Assembly (NCBI RefSeq): GCF_020295405.1
Contig: NZ_JADEYP010000001.1
Location: 1 to 64,000 of the forward strand
Origin: Sphingobacterium bovistauri
Lineage (GTDB): Bacteria > Bacteroidota > Bacteroidia > Sphingobacteriales > Sphingobacteriaceae
Direction of reading: 5' to 3'
DNA: 64,000 nucleotides
Part shown: in pieces, positions 1-8,635 of the stretch
Layout of the letters: each line of letters opens with the position of its first letter
Numbering within the stretch: the stretch's first letter is position 1
Made by a program: the position numbers and the translations under genes
Notes under the pieces: generated by a model
Database searches by the model: none
The model's input: the letters and a program-made list of their open reading frames with translations, nothing else
Told to the model about the DNA's origin: nothing

Positions 1-51
1 ATTGTACTTTCATATCGTTTTTTGGGTGCACCTCAATTTACAAAAAATTGA
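1..51 (+). other. possible 3' tail of an upstream + strand gene
   Basis: Reading from base 1, frame 1 stays open for 16 codons and stops with TGA at 49-51, 15 bases before a strong hairpin at 66-96. That spacing suits the end of a gene that begins outside the window. The residues are too few to assign a family. A 9-bp inverted repeat (31-39 with 45-53) overlaps the same bases, so the stretch could instead be untranslated. Confidence 0.25.
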
Positions 52-65
52 GGACAAAAAACATA

Positions 66-96
66 AGCCCCGCCATTATTTTTTAATGACGGGGCT
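66..96. terminator. intrinsic terminator (bidirectional)
   Basis: A 10-bp GC-rich stem with one mismatch (66-75 with 87-96) encloses an AT loop. On the minus strand it is followed by a T-rich run (complement of the A-run at 54-61). It lies 38 bases past the stop of the minus-strand hydrolase gene. It may also end transcripts entering from the left. Confidence 0.75.
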
Positions 97-133
97 CTTT
101 AATTAACAGACCTTTTTAGACAGCCTCATTTGT

Positions 134-823
134 TTATTGAACTTTAGTATATTTCATCATCCAGTCATAAATAGCATCCTGATGAAATAATTTTTCAACA
201 GATCCATGCGTACCACCTTTAATAATTGTAAGTTTAGTATCAGCCTGCTGGTCACATTTTTTTATGGCATTATAAATTTTCTTTGATTCTGATGAAGGTA
301 CTGCCCTATCTGCACTTCCATGTTGTATCCACATGGGTACTTTTGTAAGATTACAGGCATCATTTATATTTCCACCACCACATATGGCGACAGCGGCAGC
401 TACACGATTAGGATATTTTCCGGCAACATGCATTGTACCATAAGCCCCCATACTCATCCCACATACATAAATACGTGTTGGATCAGCATTATAATTCTCT
501 AAAACATAATCAATTACTTCTATCACCTTATCTGGATTCCAGCCATTGTTTGTCTGAGGAGCCACAATAATTGCATTTGGTAATTGATGACCCTTTTCTT
601 TAGCGTATAAAACACCATATCGTTTTACTCTGTCTAGATTATTTCCAGACAAGCTTTTCCCATGTAAGAATACGATTACTGGAAGTGAACTTGTTTTGTC
701 AACAGTCTCTGGCATATGTAAGAGAAAATTATAATATGTCTTATTACGTATTGGGAAGGTTTCCGCATTTAAATTTACAAGCTGAAATAAAAAAGCTAAA
801 ACTATTAAGATTCTAACGTTCAT
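134..823 (-). CDS. secreted alpha/beta-hydrolase (esterase/peptidase-like)
   Basis: This 229-residue protein has an N-terminal signal peptide (about residues 1-20, ending near LNAE) and an alpha/beta-hydrolase fold. Visible landmarks are the oxyanion-type HGKSLSG segment near residue 54, the nucleophile elbow GMSMG, and a late HG-SAD stretch followed by a GGTHG histidine. Together these would supply a Ser-Asp-His triad. The domain is close to the phospholipase/PHB-depolymerase-like esterases often found as a module in Bacteroidota secreted enzymes; here it stands alone. The substrate cannot be told from sequence. A promoter-like element lies about 25 bases upstream and a terminator lies downstream, so it looks monocistronic. 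Confidence 0.8.
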   Translation of the reverse strand: MNVRILIVLAFLFQLVNLNAETFPIRNKTYYNFLLHMPETVDKTSSLPVIVFLHGKSLSGNNLDRVKRYGVLYAKEKGHQLPNAIIVAPQTNNGWNPDKVIEVIDYVLENYNADPTRIYVCGMSMGAYGTMHVAGKYPNRVAAAVAICGGGNINDACNLTKVPMWIQHGSADRAVPSSESKKIYNAIKKCDQQADTKLTIIKGGTHGSVEKLFHQDAIYDWMMKYTKVQ

Positions 824-846
824 AATATGATATCAATGTTGTTATG

Positions 847-876
847 CAAATTTACAAAAAAAGTTAATTACCAAAA
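847..876 (-). promoter_or_regulatory. Bacteroidota-type promoter of the hydrolase gene
   Basis: On the minus strand TAAATTTG (854-847) fits the TAnnTTTG -7 consensus, and a TTTTGG (876-871) sits 16 bases upstream as a -33 element. The predicted start site lies about 20 bases before the ATG at 823. This is inferred from motif match only. Confidence 0.45.
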
Positions 877-941
877 TCGATGACTTTATTATGACAATAC
901 AAATATTATTAGTAATATTAGAATTAAATTAAAAAAAAGAG

Positions 942-1352
942 ATGAGAAATAAAAGAAAAATAAGTTTTATAGCAGGTATCATTACATTAGTAATAGCAAT
1001 AAGTGCCTTTACTACACAGCCAGTACAGGAGGATAATAAGCCTAAAAATTTGAAGGTTTTGTCAAAAAAAATATCCGATGAAGAGTTAACTAAAGTAATG
1101 CGTGGATTTAATGCTGCACTTGGTGTAAAATGCGGTTATTGTCATGCCCCTAAAGCAAATGGTGAGAAAGGTATGGATTTTGCAAGTGATGCTAATCCTA
1201 AAAAGGATATTGCTCGTCAAATGATAAAAATGACCAACAAAATAAATAAAAAGTATTTTAATAAGGAATATGATGGGGCAATTAAGAATATCGCTTGTGA
1301 AACCTGTCATAATGGAGCTGCCTCACCTAAAGTGATACAATCCACTAAGTAA
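942..1352 (+). CDS. small exported c-type cytochrome with two CXXCH motifs
   Basis: The 136-residue protein has an N-terminal membrane/signal segment (residues 7-23) followed by two haem-attachment motifs, CGYCH at 64-68 and CETCH at 119-123. The region between them is Lys-rich with several Met residues that could be axial ligands. The arrangement resembles the small Bacteroidota cytochromes that match the photosynthetic reaction-centre cytochrome c subunit family (PF02276), but with fewer haems. It probably acts in periplasmic electron transfer; the partner is unknown. It is a single gene transcribed away from the hydrolase and ends at a 19-bp terminator. Confidence 0.8.
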   Translation: MRNKRKISFIAGIITLVIAISAFTTQPVQEDNKPKNLKVLSKKISDEELTKVMRGFNAALGVKCGYCHAPKANGEKGMDFASDANPKKDIARQMIKMTNKINKKYFNKEYDGAIKNIACETCHNGAASPKVIQSTK

Positions 1353-1420
1353 ACTCAAAAAAACGATCATTAATCAGTTTTATAGGTGTCAATGTGAAAT
1401 TTTATACTATAATAGTGATG

Positions 1421-1470
1421 CTAATAAAAAAGCAGTAGTTGAAATTATTCCACTACTGCTTTTTTATTAG
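1421..1470. terminator. bidirectional terminator between convergent genes
   Basis: A perfect 19-bp stem (1421-1439 with 1452-1470) encloses a 12-base loop. It has A-runs on the left arm and T-runs on the right arm, so it works for both the cytochrome gene and the convergent outer-membrane gene. Confidence 0.9.
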
Positions 1471-1483
1471 TAATAAGTATATT

Positions 1484-2164
1484 TTATCTAAAAGTATAAT
1501 TAACACCTATTGAAACAGCAGTTCTACCTTCAAAATTATTTCCACCAATCTCACCATCAAAAGCATCTCCTACTACATTTCCCTTAACATCTAAGTTTAA
1601 ATCCCAATTGTCATTTAAACGAAGTGTTTGAATAACACCAACGTTCATAGTTGGTTTAGCTTTTTTCTGATAATCTAAAGCAGAGATTACACCAAATCCA
1701 GCATATGGGATTAAATTATATAGCCTATTCAAATCTACTCCATAGGCATCATTACTCCAGTGAAAAAGCACATCGGCATGGGCGTGAATAAAATTGAATT
1801 TTTGTTTATATAAAAAGTGTGGAGCACCAATTACATGTCCCTTTTGTGGATCAATAGCCAAACCAGCTGTTTGAGTTAATCCTTTAATTTGTCCACCATC
1901 AATATTTACTCTTACACCAAAGTTCGTTTCCTCAATCCACTTACCAGCACTAATACCAAAATTTGGAGAAATTCTTTTGCCAACACTTTCTTGCTTATCG
2001 TGGTCACCAATAAAAACTTGAGCACCAACATTAGCACTAAAAAACCAATTTTTCAGACTCTGAGAACCTTTAACAGGTGGTTTTTTTTCGATTGGTTCAT
2101 TAGCTAATGCAAACGAATTAAAAGCTAAAGTTATAGCTAATATTGGTGTAAATTTATATTTCAT
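1484..2164 (-). CDS. outer-membrane beta-barrel protein, OmpA N-domain type
   Basis: This 226-residue protein starts with a signal peptide (about 1-21) and ends in NYTFR, a typical outer-membrane barrel terminus with aromatic and charged residues. The FIGDHDKQ segment followed by AGKW is characteristic of the N-terminal barrel of Bacteroidota OmpA-family porins. The usual C-terminal peptidoglycan-binding OmpA domain is absent; the reading frame ends right after the last predicted strand. It is likely a structural barrel without a cell-wall anchor. It appears monocistronic, with a shared terminator downstream. Confidence 0.75.
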   Translation of the reverse strand: MKYKFTPILAITLAFNSFALANEPIEKKPPVKGSQSLKNWFFSANVGAQVFIGDHDKQESVGKRISPNFGISAGKWIEETNFGVRVNIDGGQIKGLTQTAGLAIDPQKGHVIGAPHFLYKQKFNFIHAHADVLFHWSNDAYGVDLNRLYNLIPYAGFGVISALDYQKKAKPTMNVGVIQTLRLNDNWDLNLDVKGNVVGDAFDGEIGGNNFEGRTAVSIGVNYTFR

Positions 2165-2386
2165 AAAGTGAAAGTATTTTTGGTTTAATAAAACAATTAA
2201 TTAAGTACAATTATGTATTTTTTAATCAGACAAATTTAAAGTTTACTTATTTAATTATATATGTGATTTTAATAATTAAGGCGATAAATTAAAAAATCAT
2301 AGATATATAGCTACAAATGATAATCTATTAGTAATTTTATCCTTTATGAAGGATTGAATTCCTATTAAAGATATTAGAATATATAA

Positions 2387-3613
2387 ATGAAGATATTACA
2401 TACTGCAGACTGGCATTTGGGTAAAAAACTTGATTATATAAATCGTATAGATGAGCAAAGAGAGGTGCTGAAAGAAATTTGTGAGATTGCTAATCAGGAA
2501 AAAGTAGATTTGGTGATTGTTGCTGGTGATCTTTTTGACACTTTTAACCCATCAGTAGATGCGACAGAATTATTATATAAAACACTTAAGGATTTGACAG
2601 CTAATGGAAGCCGTCCGGTAATAGCTATTGCTGGTAATCATGATTCTCCAGATAGAATTGATTCACCAGACCCATTGGCTCGAGCATGTGGTATTATATT
2701 TATTGGCTATCCACATGCGGTTGTTAAACCTTTTGTAATGGATAACCAATTTGAAATTACAAAGTCTGACAAAGGGTTCGTAGAAATTAAATTACAATGC
2801 ATAGCCTACCCTATACGCATAATTACTACAGCATATGCAAATGAATTGCGATTAAAGCAATATTTAGGTGTTGAAAATAAAGGAGAAAAACTGAATGAGG
2901 TTTTACATAATAATTGGCAAAATTTAGCTGATCAATATTGTGATGGTAATGGAGTCAATATTCTGACAGCTCATCTGTACATGTTGGAACGTGGAGGTGA
3001 AATTCTAGAGGAACCTGAAGGAGAAAAGCCTATCCGAATCGGAAATGCAGATATTGTTTATACAGACGCCATTCCATCTCAAATTCAATATACAGCCTTA
3101 GGACATTTACATCGTTATCAGTTTATCAAAGGTCATCAACACCCTGTCGTCTACTCTAGCTCTCCACTAGCTTATTCGTTTTCGGAAGCAGGTCAACAAA
3201 AGAAAGTCGTTGTCATAAATATTGAGCCAAATCAAGCACCTAGGATTGAAACGATTTCAATACGTAGTGGCAAAGCTTTATGTAGGAAGAAATTTGATAA
3301 TATTGATCTTGCTGTAAATTGGTTAAATGAGAATCCGTATACCTTGGTAGAATTGACTTTAATAAGTGATACATTTATATCATCGGCAGACTTAAAAAGA
3401 ATCCATGATGCGCATGATGGCATAGTAAATATTATTCCAATTGTAAAGAATAATGAAATTCAAGCTGAAAATTCAGAAAAAGTAAAACTAGATCAAGATA
3501 TTCATTCTTTGTTTGGTGATTATTTTCGTAGTAAATATGGTCAAGATCCAAATGATGAACTCAACGATTTATTTAAAGAGGTATTAACGCATTCAAAAGA
3601 TTTGGAAGAATAA
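2387..3613 (+). CDS. sbcD: exonuclease subunit SbcD (Mre11 family)
   Basis: This 408-residue metallophosphoesterase is the nuclease subunit of the SbcCD complex, which trims hairpins and protein-blocked DNA ends in the cytoplasm. The metal-binding motifs are in order: DWH (8-10), GDLFD (47-51), GNHD (83-86), TAHL (193-196) and GHLH (239-242). The C-terminal part carries the SbcD capping domain. sbcC follows after 3 bases, so the two are translated from one transcript. Length matches the family. No strong Shine-Dalgarno is visible, which is normal in this phylum. Confidence 0.95.
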   Translation: MKILHTADWHLGKKLDYINRIDEQREVLKEICEIANQEKVDLVIVAGDLFDTFNPSVDATELLYKTLKDLTANGSRPVIAIAGNHDSPDRIDSPDPLARACGIIFIGYPHAVVKPFVMDNQFEITKSDKGFVEIKLQCIAYPIRIITTAYANELRLKQYLGVENKGEKLNEVLHNNWQNLADQYCDGNGVNILTAHLYMLERGGEILEEPEGEKPIRIGNADIVYTDAIPSQIQYTALGHLHRYQFIKGHQHPVVYSSSPLAYSFSEAGQQKKVVVINIEPNQAPRIETISIRSGKALCRKKFDNIDLAVNWLNENPYTLVELTLISDTFISSADLKRIHDAHDGIVNIIPIVKNNEIQAENSEKVKLDQDIHSLFGDYFRSKYGQDPNDELNDLFKEVLTHSKDLEE

Positions 3614-3616
3614 AAT

Positions 3617-6600
3617 ATGTTACCACTATATTTAAGTATTGAAGGACTATACTCCTATCAACAAAAGCAGGAAATAGATTTCACAAATCTGAGTGAGGCA
3701 GGACTGTTTGGAATATTTGGCTCAGTTGGTTCAGGTAAATCTTCTATTCTTGAAGCAATTGGATATGCATTGTACGGAGAAACCGAACGTTTAAATAGCA
3801 AAGAGAAAAGAACATACAATATGTTGAATTTGAAATCTAATCAAGTTTTGATTGATTTTCAATTCTTGAATTATGATGGACGAAAATTTCGCTTTGTCGC
3901 ACAATGGAGACGCAAAAAGAAATTTCAAGATATCACAGATCATGAAAGAAATGCCTATGAGTGGAAAGATAATAATTGGTTGCCTCTAGAATCAAATGAC
4001 GGTGCAGAAATTACAAATTTATCCTATGCTAATTTTAAACGTACAATTATAATTCCACAAGGTCAATTCAAGGAATTCTTAGAACTTAAGGGAAAAGATC
4101 GTTCAGAAATGATGAAAGAGATTTTCTTTCTGAATAAATACGATTTGGGTCCTAAAGTTTCTAATCTTCTTGCAGAAAATAATAAAAAACTAGAACACCT
4201 AAAAGGTGCACTAAGTGGATTTGAGGAAATAAATACGGAAATAATTGAAGAGAAAAACGAACTTTTTCTTTCGTTAGAAAAAGGCTTAATTGAGCTTAAA
4301 AATAGTTTTGAACAATTAGAGATTCAACATAAAGCACTTCAGATAACTAAACAAAACCGTCTGGACTTGGTAGGTAAACAAAACCAATTGACAGATTTAG
4401 AAGAAAAAAAATCACATATTCAGAAGATTGAATCAGAAGTCAATGAATATGAATTGGTCTCAACTTATTTTAGAGAACACATACTTAATCTAAATCATAT
4501 TAATACCAACAAAAAGTTATTATTAACCAAAATTGAAAATTTAAAAGAATCAAAGGATAGCTTAAAGGTAGGTCTTGATGATGTGGAAAAACGCCTAGAA
4601 ATAACACTTCCAGCATATCAAAATCTAGATAAATCAAAAGCTGAAGTTCAAGATTTATTAAAGGTAATCCAAAACCTGGAACTTAAAGAGGTTAAAAAGG
4701 AAAAGCTAGCAAATATAGATAAGGGAAACTCATTCTATGAGAAGCAAAAAAAGGAAGAGCAAAAATTCAGTAATATTATTAAACAACTCGAGCAAGAAAT
4801 CGATAATATTAAAAATTCAAAAATAAATACATCTGAATTATTAGCTATTGATTCATGGTACACGAAGCGTGATCAGATTAATAACCAAATTGTTGACGAA
4901 AAAGATCTACTGAATAAGGCTTCCGAACAATTGTTTGAACTAAAGGATATTTTTATTAAATACGATTTAAATGAATCTAATTGGCTGTATAGCTTAGATA
5001 GTAAATATCATTCTTTGGCATCAAAAGAATTTGATTTAAAGAATGATGAGAGTGATCTTCGCTTGAAAAAAGAGCTCTCGCAATATATACACAATTTACA
5101 TGATGGTGAGCCGTGTCCTTTGTGCGGATCTAATGAGCACCCCTCTCCTATGCAAATAGAAAATTTGGATATGGATTTTGAAAATTTATCTATTCAACAT
5201 AAAAATTTAATAGATGAAAAAACTTTCTTAGATAAATTGAAATCAGAGCTTTCGCTAGCAGCATCGAAGATTAGTGAAAAAAAGCTTGAATTAGAAAAAT
5301 TAAATCAATCTAAATTGGTCTTGGAAAAGGTATATGACGATCATTTAGCATGTTTTATATGGCCTGATTTTGATGAAAATAATCGTGATGATTTTGAGAT
5401 TAAAAAATCTGATTTTTTTAAAATCGAAGCACTAATCATTCAAAAGGAAAAATTCTTACAAGAAAATCGTACAGAACTTCAAAATACCAGAGAACTGCTG
5501 CATAAATCCGAACAGAAACTGAATAACTACCAAAATGAAATCAGTGTTCTTGAAGGATCAATAAAACAAAATTTGCAACAAATTCAATCTATTGACGTAA
5601 AAGATTATCTGTCTTTTGATAAATTTATGTTGGATAATAGTATCAAAGAAAGAACTTCTGAGATAAATTCAATACAAAGAAGTTATGAAGATCTTACTAA
5701 GAAATTATTAGAATTTAAGACGCAATATGCACAAGTAAAAGGTACATATATTGAAGCTCAAGAGCAATATGTTCAATACAGTACAAAGGCACAGGAATTA
5801 CAGAAATTATTGACGAACTTACTTATTGAATTTAAATACTCGGATATAGCTTCAGTACAATTAATTTTGAATAAAGGGCTTGATACTAATGCATTAAGAG
5901 GTAAAGTGCAAAGTTTTCAGGTAGCTTATCAAACATTAACGAATCAAATTCAGGAATTACTAGAAAAAACGGAAAATGACAATTATTCAGATGAAAAATT
6001 TGATGAATTGTCCAATTTGATAGTTGTCCGAAAGAATGAATTAATGATTAAAACTGAGTCTTATGGTGCGTTGAAAGATGATTTGATGCGCCTAAATATC
6101 GAATTGGAACGAAAAAAAGATCTTTTGGTACAATACGAGCAATTAGAGGTTCGGAAAAAGAACCTTGATATACTCTTTAATATGTTTAAGGGTAATGGTT
6201 TTGTGAATTATGTATCAAGTATTCATCTACATCGCTTATGTGAAATTGCAAATCATCGTTTTAATAGACTTACTAAAAACCAATTAAGTTTGGTGATTAA
6301 TGAAAATAATGAATTCGAAGTAATAGACTACTTAAATGATGGATATAGACGCTCAGCAAAAACACTTTCAGGTGGACAGTCATTCCAAGCCTCTCTATGT
6401 TTAGCACTAGCTTTAGCCGAAAATATTCAATGGCTTAATAAAGCTGACAAAAATTTCTTTTTTATTGATGAGGGATTCGGAACTCAAGATTCAGAAAGTA
6501 TAAATACAGTATTTGATACATTACAATATTTACATCAAGAGAATCGTATAGTCGGAATTATTTCACATGTCGAGGAGCTCAAAGAACGTATGCCACGATC

Positions 6601-6652
6601 AATTACTGTAGTAAAGGATATGGAAAAAGGTAGTCAGATTATTGTAAACTAA
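3617..6652 (+). CDS. sbcC: exonuclease subunit SbcC (Rad50-like SMC ATPase)
   Basis: This 1011-residue protein is the ATPase partner of SbcD. Residues 1-180 hold the N-terminal ATPase lobe with a Walker A motif (GSVGSGKSS, 35-43) and a Q-loop-like PQGQF. Two long coiled-coil arms flank a zinc hook CPLC at 500-503. The C-terminal lobe has the ABC signature LSGGQ (917-921) and a Walker B FFFIDEG near 950. All parts needed for ATP-driven, hook-dimerised DNA-end processing are present. It directly follows sbcD and ends near a hairpin terminator. Confidence 0.95.
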   Translation: MLPLYLSIEGLYSYQQKQEIDFTNLSEAGLFGIFGSVGSGKSSILEAIGYALYGETERLNSKEKRTYNMLNLKSNQVLIDFQFLNYDGRKFRFVAQWRRKKKFQDITDHERNAYEWKDNNWLPLESNDGAEITNLSYANFKRTIIIPQGQFKEFLELKGKDRSEMMKEIFFLNKYDLGPKVSNLLAENNKKLEHLKGALSGFEEINTEIIEEKNELFLSLEKGLIELKNSFEQLEIQHKALQITKQNRLDLVGKQNQLTDLEEKKSHIQKIESEVNEYELVSTYFREHILNLNHINTNKKLLLTKIENLKESKDSLKVGLDDVEKRLEITLPAYQNLDKSKAEVQDLLKVIQNLELKEVKKEKLANIDKGNSFYEKQKKEEQKFSNIIKQLEQEIDNIKNSKINTSELLAIDSWYTKRDQINNQIVDEKDLLNKASEQLFELKDIFIKYDLNESNWLYSLDSKYHSLASKEFDLKNDESDLRLKKELSQYIHNLHDGEPCPLCGSNEHPSPMQIENLDMDFENLSIQHKNLIDEKTFLDKLKSELSLAASKISEKKLELEKLNQSKLVLEKVYDDHLACFIWPDFDENNRDDFEIKKSDFFKIEALIIQKEKFLQENRTELQNTRELLHKSEQKLNNYQNEISVLEGSIKQNLQQIQSIDVKDYLSFDKFMLDNSIKERTSEINSIQRSYEDLTKKLLEFKTQYAQVKGTYIEAQEQYVQYSTKAQELQKLLTNLLIEFKYSDIASVQLILNKGLDTNALRGKVQSFQVAYQTLTNQIQELLEKTENDNYSDEKFDELSNLIVVRKNELMIKTESYGALKDDLMRLNIELERKKDLLVQYEQLEVRKKNLDILFNMFKGNGFVNYVSSIHLHRLCEIANHRFNRLTKNQLSLVINENNEFEVIDYLNDGYRRSAKTLSGGQSFQASLCLALALAENIQWLNKADKNFFFIDEGFGTQDSESINTVFDTLQYLHQENRIVGIISHVEELKERMPRSITVVKDMEKGSQIIVN

Positions 6653-6690
6653 TTACTTGTAGTAAGTAACTCTTCATTAAACTTTTAAGT

Positions 6691-6728
6691 CTTATACTCT
6701 ATAATTGAATATAATCATAGAGTATAAG
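6691..6728. terminator. terminator downstream of sbcC
   Basis: A perfect 12-bp stem (6691-6702 with 6717-6728) has a 14-base loop and is followed by ATTTTT on the + strand. It lies between the convergent sbcC and flavoprotein genes; the + direction has the better T-run. Confidence 0.75.
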
Positions 6729-6750
6729 ATTTTTGATAATAGTTTAGGTT

Positions 6751-7833
6751 TTAGGCCTCAATATTCAATAAGCTATGCTGTGTAGCCGTAAAAATATTAC
6801 GGAAAACTATATTTAGTTCATTATCTCTTTGCGCCCCAGAAATACCAACTAGCGGGAAAATGGTTGTTACAGACGCTCTGATTTCACTTACAATTCTTCT
6901 AGATTCTGATGTAATTTCGCTTAATAATTCTTCACTAATAGTATGTTCATCAGCAGAAACTTGTTCCCAAAGTAGTTGGATTAAATTTTTCGCCTTTTGC
7001 TCATAGTTTTGCGACTGCTGCTGAAGGTTGTCGATTTGGTGAAAACGAGATTTACTATATTTTTTAGACCATTCTAGATTTTTAGATTTTTCGAAAAAAT
7101 ACTTTTCTGATAAATCCAAAAAACGTTTATACATCCCCAAATAATTAGGAAGTAGAGTTAATTCGGCAAAAGTCATAAACGGAATATTGTAAAGCTCACT
7201 GTCAACCTTCTTTTCTGATGGCTTCAATTCGAATGCATAAGATGGTTCTACACTTATATTTTCCAAAGAAAAACTATGTGATGCTGTACATTCTAGACCA
7301 AATGTATCCCAGTCATAGTGAATTAAAACATGCTGTTTGGGGACAAAGAATGAAAACATTTTAGGCTCTCCTACCTCATTTAATCGTTGAATAGGACCAT
7401 CGTAGATAAAAGTATTCAATGTAAAATGTGTCAAATGAGGAGCTCCAGTCGCATATTGCCAAGTTCCTGTTAAATAATATTTTTTTCCATCCCATATAGC
7501 TTTTCCATTTGCACGTCCACTACCACCAAAACATACTTTTGGATCATCAAAAACTGATTTAGCAATTTGTGGATTTATAAATCCACAAAACATATTAGCT
7601 CCCGAACATAATGTAACAGTCCAAGCTAGCCCCCCATCCCAATATGATAATTCCTTAATTAAGTTGAATCCATCTAACAAACTTAATTCTAATCCATTAT
7701 ATTTTTCAGGAACCCATATATTAAACCAGTTATTTTCATATATGATTTCAAGTTGTTCAGCTACTAATTGTTTAGCTTGTATTCCTTTTGCTTGCGCATC
7801 TCGAATAATTGCTATAGTTTGTTCGTTAAGCAT
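6751..7833 (-). CDS. acyl-CoA-dehydrogenase-fold flavoprotein in a TPP-riboswitch operon
   Basis: The 360-residue protein reads across the acyl-CoA dehydrogenase fold: an N-terminal helical part, a central beta domain with FGGSGRANG and LTGTWQYATGAPH segments, and a C-terminal helical bundle. The pattern is nearer to flavin-dependent monooxygenases of this fold (DszC/HsaA/HpaB-like) than to true dehydrogenases, and I see no clear catalytic base in the usual C-terminal place. It starts one base after the pnuT stop, so it is almost surely co-transcribed behind the TPP riboswitch. That context suggests a role tied to thiamine supply, salvage or breakdown, but this is inference; the substrate is unknown. 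Confidence 0.75.
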   Translation of the reverse strand: MLNEQTIAIIRDAQAKGIQAKQLVAEQLEIIYENNWFNIWVPEKYNGLELSLLDGFNLIKELSYWDGGLAWTVTLCSGANMFCGFINPQIAKSVFDDPKVCFGGSGRANGKAIWDGKKYYLTGTWQYATGAPHLTHFTLNTFIYDGPIQRLNEVGEPKMFSFFVPKQHVLIHYDWDTFGLECTASHSFSLENISVEPSYAFELKPSEKKVDSELYNIPFMTFAELTLLPNYLGMYKRFLDLSEKYFFEKSKNLEWSKKYSKSRFHQIDNLQQQSQNYEQKAKNLIQLLWEQVSADEHTISEELLSEITSESRRIVSEIRASVTTIFPLVGISGAQRDNELNIVFRNIFTATQHSLLNIEA

Positions 7834-7834
7834 A

Positions 7835-8443
7835 TTAAATAGAATTGGATTCGATTTTCATAATTTTAGCCCATTTGATGTAACCAAAAATAGCGACAAC
7901 AAAAAGAAAAGTTGTTAATACGGCAAAAAGATATAATTCTTTGTGGATCAACAAAGGGACAGCGAATGCATTACTAATATTCAGCAATATCCAATTTTCA
8001 ATCTTGCGTCTAGCTAATAACCACATTCCAGCCCAAGCTGTGCAAGATACCCAAGCATCCCAGATCGGTACATCGGAATCTGTAAAAGTGATAAGGAATA
8101 AATAGAGAATAGCAAAAGCACCTATAACAATCCCAATTACAGTGCTCCAATCTGTAGACTCACATGATGTAATAGGTTGTTCTCTAGCGCTTTGATTTGT
8201 TTTCCAATACCACCAGCCGTAAATACTCATCACCAGATAATATATGTTTAAGGCTATATCTGCATATAGTTTTGCACCAAATAGCACATACATACCAGAC
8301 ACGATACCTAGGATACCAAAAAGATAATTGGAAACTTTATTGTTTTTGCTGAGAAGTACTTGTATAATACCACAAAGTACAGAGAATCTCTCTAACCAAG
8401 AGGTCTCTTGAAAGGCTTGTGTAATTTGATTGATAATTTCCAT
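7835..8443 (-). CDS. pnuT: PnuC-family transporter, probable thiamine transporter PnuT
   Basis: This 202-residue integral membrane protein has about seven hydrophobic segments and the PnuC family pattern (for example YGWWYWK near residue 75). PnuC relatives import vitamin precursors by facilitated diffusion. A TPP riboswitch directly upstream makes thiamine, not nicotinamide riboside, the likely substrate; this riboswitch-PnuT pairing is established in Bacteroidota. The next gene follows after one base. A hairpin touching the start codon may be part of the switch. Confidence 0.88.
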   Translation of the reverse strand: MEIINQITQAFQETSWLERFSVLCGIIQVLLSKNNKVSNYLFGILGIVSGMYVLFGAKLYADIALNIYYLVMSIYGWWYWKTNQSAREQPITSCESTDWSTVIGIVIGAFAILYLFLITFTDSDVPIWDAWVSCTAWAGMWLLARRKIENWILLNISNAFAVPLLIHKELYLFAVLTTFLFVVAIFGYIKWAKIMKIESNSI

Positions 8444-8444
8444 T

Positions 8445-8477
8445 TAAGTGAGTTAAAATTAATTAAAACTTCACTTA
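8445..8477 (-). promoter_or_regulatory. pnuT: hairpin at the pnuT start, possible riboswitch expression platform
   Basis: Just before the pnuT ATG (8443-8441) the minus strand can form a stem of about 10 bp with one bulge (8445-8454 with 8467-8477). No T-run follows, so it is not an intrinsic terminator. Its place over the initiation region suggests control of translation when the upstream aptamer binds TPP. This is inference from position and pairing. Confidence 0.45.
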
Positions 8478-8504
8478 CGGAAATGCTATAATTGACAGCT
8501 TTTA

Positions 8505-8625
8505 GAAATTAATCCCTACGCCAGCATTACCTGGATCAGGTTCCTTCCGTTGAACGGAATTGGGTATAATCTCAGCTTAAAAAGTAGAGCTTTTTATAGC
8601 TCTACTTTAGCACCCCATAAGTTTC
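8505..8625 (-). promoter_or_regulatory. TPP (thiamin pyrophosphate) riboswitch, THI element
   Basis: The minus strand shows the conserved THI-box parts in order: GGGGTGC (8616-8610), an extended hairpin arm (8609-8582), GCTGAGA (8577-8571), an ACCC segment, GAACCTGATC near 8543, GGTAATGCTGGCG, and CGTAGGGA (8520-8513). Flanking bases can close a P1 helix (GAAA at 8625-8622 with TTTC at 8508-8505). It fills the gap between mqo and pnuT and therefore also catches any read-through from mqo. Confidence 0.95.
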
Positions 8626-8635
8626 TTAACTTATA

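Noticed and set aside
320-502. Open frames antisense to or inside long genes
   Set aside because: These short frames overlap well-supported genes in other frames, lack recognisable motifs and show no start signals; they are shadows of codon composition.
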